This document shows positions 61,361 through 64,000 of a stretch of DNA of 64,000 nt, piece after piece. The notes beneath the pieces were generated by a model. That model was not told the origin of the DNA and ran no database searches. It saw only the letters and a list, made by a program, of their open reading frames with translations. A program made the translations under genes and the position numbers. Position 1 is the first letter of the stretch; every line of letters starts with the position of its first letter. The stretch covers positions 21,739-85,738 of the forward strand of contig NZ_BJWF01000007.1 of assembly GCF_007990225.1 (NCBI RefSeq). The letters run 5' to 3'. The DNA comes from Enterococcus villorum. Lineage in GTDB: Bacteria; Bacillota; Bacilli; Lactobacillales; Enterococcaceae.

Positions 61361-63826
61361 ATGAAAATATTTGATCGTAAACCAAAAGATGAGCGTAGTC
61401 AGATCAACCTCGCTCGATATACGCCCGATTATAAGGAGGGGCTTACAGAAAAACAGGTCCTAGAACGGGTAAATGCTCAAGCAACTAATAAAACAATCGA
61501 TACTTCATTTAAGACGAACAAACAAATCTATTTTCAAAATATCTTCACTTATTTTAATTTAATCTTTATTGTTTTAGCGGTCTTACTTTGCTTAGTTGGT
61601 TCATACAAAAATTTAACTTTTTTACCTGTTATTATAGCAAATACAGGGATTGCCATTTATCAAGAAATTCGATCAAAAAAAATTCTCGACAACTTAAATG
61701 TTTTAAACTCAGCAAAAGTAACAGTTGTAAGAAATGGTACCGAAAGTAAAATTGACCTAGAAGATTTAGTTTTAGATGATGTCGTTTTATTAGAAACCGG
61801 GCAACAAATACCTGCTGATGGAATTGTTTTGTCAGGAAAACTCCAAGTGAATGAGGCCTTATTAACAGGAGAAGCTGATGAAATCACAAAGGAAGTCGAT
61901 GATTATTTGATGTCAGGAAGCTTTATTGTTTCTGGCAGTGCTTATGTCCGTTTGGATAAAGTTGGGTATGACTCTTATATTTCTCAATTAACAGCGAAAG
62001 CAAAAAAAATGGGCGAAGGCGAACAGTCAGAGATGATTGCCTCTTTGAATAAGCTAATTAAATGGGTAGGAATCATTATTATTCCTTTAGGTATTACGTT
62101 GTTTTCACAAAGTTATTTTTTTAATGGTGATACTATCAAAGAAAGTGTAGTAGCCATGGAAGCAGCCTTGATTGGGATGATACCGGAAGGACTTTATTTA
62201 TTAACGACAATTGCCCTAGCAATGAGTGCTGCACGTTTAGCTAAGCAGCGGGTATTGCTGCATGATATGAAAAGTATTGAAACGCTCGCACGAGTAAATG
62301 TGCTTTGCGTAGATAAAACGGGAACAATCACCGAAAATCAAATGTCCGTTCAAAAATTATTGATTGCTACTAACGATCAAGCAAGACAAAAAGCTGATAG
62401 AATAGAAGAACTGATTTCTGACTATGCAAAAATGATGGCCAATGATAATGCTACGATGGAAGCAATTAAAGAAGCTTTTCCCCATGGTTCAGATAAAGAA
62501 GTGTTAGCTATGTTACCTTTTTCGTCTGTTCAAAAATTTAGTAGCGTCACTTTTTCAGATGGTGTCTATGTATTAGGCGCACCAGAAATGGTTTTGCGAG
62601 ATCATTTTTTGACCTATAAAAATGAATTTAGTCATTATACGTCTCAAGGTTACCGTGTGTTAGTCTTTGGTAGCTATCAAGGAAAACTAGAAAAGGCTGT
62701 TTTAGAAGAAGAAGTCATTCCTTTGGCTTATTTGCTAATTGCAAATCCTATCAGAAAAGAAGCACCAGCTACATTTGCATATTTTGAAGAGCAAGGAGTA
62801 GCGATCAAAGTGATCTCTGGAGATAACCCTCAAACCGTCTCAAGCGTTGCCTTGCAAGCTGGAATTGCCAATGCAGATAAATATATTGATGCTTCTCAAC
62901 TTGCGGAAGAAGATTATTTAGAAGCGGTTGAAAAATACACCGTATTTGGGCGGGTAAAACCAGAACAAAAAATGGCATTCGTGCAACTTCTTAAACAACA
63001 AAACACAGTTACGATGACAGGCGATGGGGTCAATGATATTTTAGCCATGAAAGAAGCCGATTGTAGTATTGCTATGGCTTCGGGTAATGAAGCAACCATC
63101 CAAGCTGCACAAGTCGCTTTATTAGATTCTGATTTTTCACGAATGCCTGAAATCGTAGCAGAAGGACGTAAGGTAGTAAATAATATTGAACGATCAGCCA
63201 GCTTATTTTTAGTTAAGAACATTTTCTCATTCTTACTATCAATTTTCTCTGTATTGTTTGCATTGACTTACCCACTTGAGCCATCACAAATTACGTTGAT
63301 TAGTCTGTTTACTATTGGGCTACCTTCATTCTTACTAGCTCTTGAAGAAAATAAACAACGAATCAAAGGGAAATTTATTTTTAATGTGATGGAAAAAGCC
63401 ATTCCTGGGGGTCTGACAGACATGACTGTAGTAGGAATGTTAGTGATTGGCGGCGTTATCTTAAATTTAAATAAAACTGATGTTTCCACTGCATCCACTA
63501 TGTTACTGATTGCTGTTGGTTTTCTTGTCCTCTATAAAATTTGTCAGCCCTTAAATCAATTTAGAGGTCGAATTATTTTATTTTGTGCAGGAGGGATTGT
63601 TTTTTCAGTCGTCTTTCTCCATACGTTGTTTTCAATTTCAGCCATTTCACCCGTCTCTATTTTGTTGCTTGTGATATTATTTTTTGCTGCAGACTCTATC
63701 TTTAGACAATATACGCATTACATCGAAAAATATAGTCGCCTTAAAAATGAGCAGAAAAAACGCACAATCGGCGAATGGTTCAAAGCATTATTTTCTGTTG
63801 AAATCCATAACGAAAAGAATGAATAG
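61361..63826 (+). CDS. Cation-transporting P-type ATPase (MgtA/YoaB-like)
   Basis: Membrane pump of 821 residues with about ten helices. The N-terminus has a short LTEKQVLERV cation-ATPase stretch. Motifs: TGEADEI in the actuator domain, MIPEGL in helix 4, DKTGTITENQ with the phosphorylated aspartate, and TGDGVNDILAMKEADCSIAM in the hinge. PEGL in place of CPx separates it from heavy-metal pumps. Streptococcal and lactococcal relatives (MgtA, YoaB) are linked to manganese or calcium export. The substrate here is inferred. GAGG lies 10 bases before the ATG. Confidence 0.82.
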   Translation: MKIFDRKPKDERSQINLARYTPDYKEGLTEKQVLERVNAQATNKTIDTSFKTNKQIYFQNIFTYFNLIFIVLAVLLCLVGSYKNLTFLPVIIANTGIAIYQEIRSKKILDNLNVLNSAKVTVVRNGTESKIDLEDLVLDDVVLLETGQQIPADGIVLSGKLQVNEALLTGEADEITKEVDDYLMSGSFIVSGSAYVRLDKVGYDSYISQLTAKAKKMGEGEQSEMIASLNKLIKWVGIIIIPLGITLFSQSYFFNGDTIKESVVAMEAALIGMIPEGLYLLTTIALAMSAARLAKQRVLLHDMKSIETLARVNVLCVDKTGTITENQMSVQKLLIATNDQARQKADRIEELISDYAKMMANDNATMEAIKEAFPHGSDKEVLAMLPFSSVQKFSSVTFSDGVYVLGAPEMVLRDHFLTYKNEFSHYTSQGYRVLVFGSYQGKLEKAVLEEEVIPLAYLLIANPIRKEAPATFAYFEEQGVAIKVISGDNPQTVSSVALQAGIANADKYIDASQLAEEDYLEAVEKYTVFGRVKPEQKMAFVQLLKQQNTVTMTGDGVNDILAMKEADCSIAMASGNEATIQAAQVALLDSDFSRMPEIVAEGRKVVNNIERSASLFLVKNIFSFLLSIFSVLFALTYPLEPSQITLISLFTIGLPSFLLALEENKQRIKGKFIFNVMEKAIPGGLTDMTVVGMLVIGGVILNLNKTDVSTASTMLLIAVGFLVLYKICQPLNQFRGRIILFCAGGIVFSVVFLHTLFSISAISPVSILLLVILFFAADSIFRQYTHYIEKYSRLKNEQKKRTIGEWFKALFSVEIHNEKNE

Positions 63827-63840
63827 CATGAAAATTTAAA

Positions 63841-63885
63841 AAGGCGGTTAGGACTTGGATTCATCCAGTCCGAGCCTTCTTTTTC
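63841..63885 (+). terminator. Terminator of the large P-type ATPase gene
   Basis: AAGGC at 63841 pairs with GCCTT at 63874-63878, enclosing GGACTTGGA with TCCAGTCC (one bulge), followed by a T-rich tract. Confidence 0.85.
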
Positions 63886-64000
63886 TTTAATTATTTAGTT
63901 TTTTGTGGGAAATGAGGAGACGTAACGAGTGATTTTTTTTATGTTTTCACTTCCCTCACTAGATGGGTTAAGTTTTTTGTTTTAAAATATTTCGTCGTCA

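Noticed and set aside
63883..64000. Start of another gene at the window end
   Set aside because: The last 118 bases have stops in all frames and no ribosome site; nothing can be supported.

Overview
This window looks like the chromosome of a low-GC Gram-positive coccus of the genus Enterococcus. The clearest marker is a complete copY-copZ-copA-copB copper operon with two TACAGTTGTA cop boxes. Its protein lengths (146, 69, 727 and about 753 residues) and sequences are close to, but not identical with, the E. hirae operon as I remember it. WxL-type surface proteins, Mga-like regulators and a par/Fst-like type I toxin locus fit the same genus. A member of the E. hirae / E. mundtii / E. faecium group is likely; I cannot fix the species from sequence alone.

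Layout. 1-1847 is the 3' part of glyS with its terminator, followed by about 1.6 kb of very AT-rich DNA without a recognisable gene. 3546-20030 is a capsule/exopolysaccharide locus. It has an export-control module (capA, capB, capC), then genes matching the Staphylococcus aureus type 5/8 set for D-FucNAc and L-FucNAc (capD, M, N, L, E, F, G), then an AT-richer strain-specific part (Wzy-like polymerase, two glycosyltransferases), ugd and a Wzx flippase. 20174-23425 holds yidC, acyP, a TrmH-family RNA methylase and an HD-domain protein. 23430-25697 holds two stress modules: a FusB-family EF-G-binding protein behind a 14-codon leader peptide, and a CLC-type fluoride exporter behind a fluoride riboswitch. 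26027-28808 carries a DUF218 membrane protein and dacA on the minus strand. 29699-33576 is a small WxL cluster (WxL protein, DUF916/DUF3324 partner, L-type lectin protein). 34129-41951 is housekeeping: baeRF, cold-shock protein, and a dinG-ypmB-aspB-asnS run. 42160-45082 is a divergent pair, an Mga-like regulator and a secreted carbohydrate-binding protein. 45314-49438 has a CadA-type metal ATPase and an amino-acid permease. 49439-50843 is non-coding accessory DNA holding a type I toxin-antitoxin locus between two copies of an interspersed repeat. 50844-56596 has a P-loop kinase-like gene and the cop operon. The rest carries a second Mga-like regulator, a Phd-domain protein, small membrane proteins, a PstS lipoprotein and a large P-type ATPase.

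How the genes work together. The cap genes read as one pathway: UDP-GlcNAc is turned into UDP-D-FucNAc (CapD, CapN) and UDP-L-FucNAc (CapE, CapF, CapG). CapM and CapL put these on the lipid carrier, and later transferases, Wzx, Wzy and CapABC finish and export the chain. Ugd points to glucuronic acid in place of the ManNAcA of S. aureus. Four P-type ATPases (CadA-like, CopA, CopB and an MgtA-like pump) plus the fluoride exporter make the window rich in ion detoxification.

Three genes (capD, a GT2 glycosyltransferase, the DUF916 protein) are each broken by what looks like one missing base in a short G or A run. All three make cell-surface products. Read errors, fixed mutations and phase variation are all possible. 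The points most worth checking are the type I toxin-antitoxin locus with its flanking repeats, the leader-peptide control of the FusB-type gene, and the S. aureus-like FucNAc cassette.
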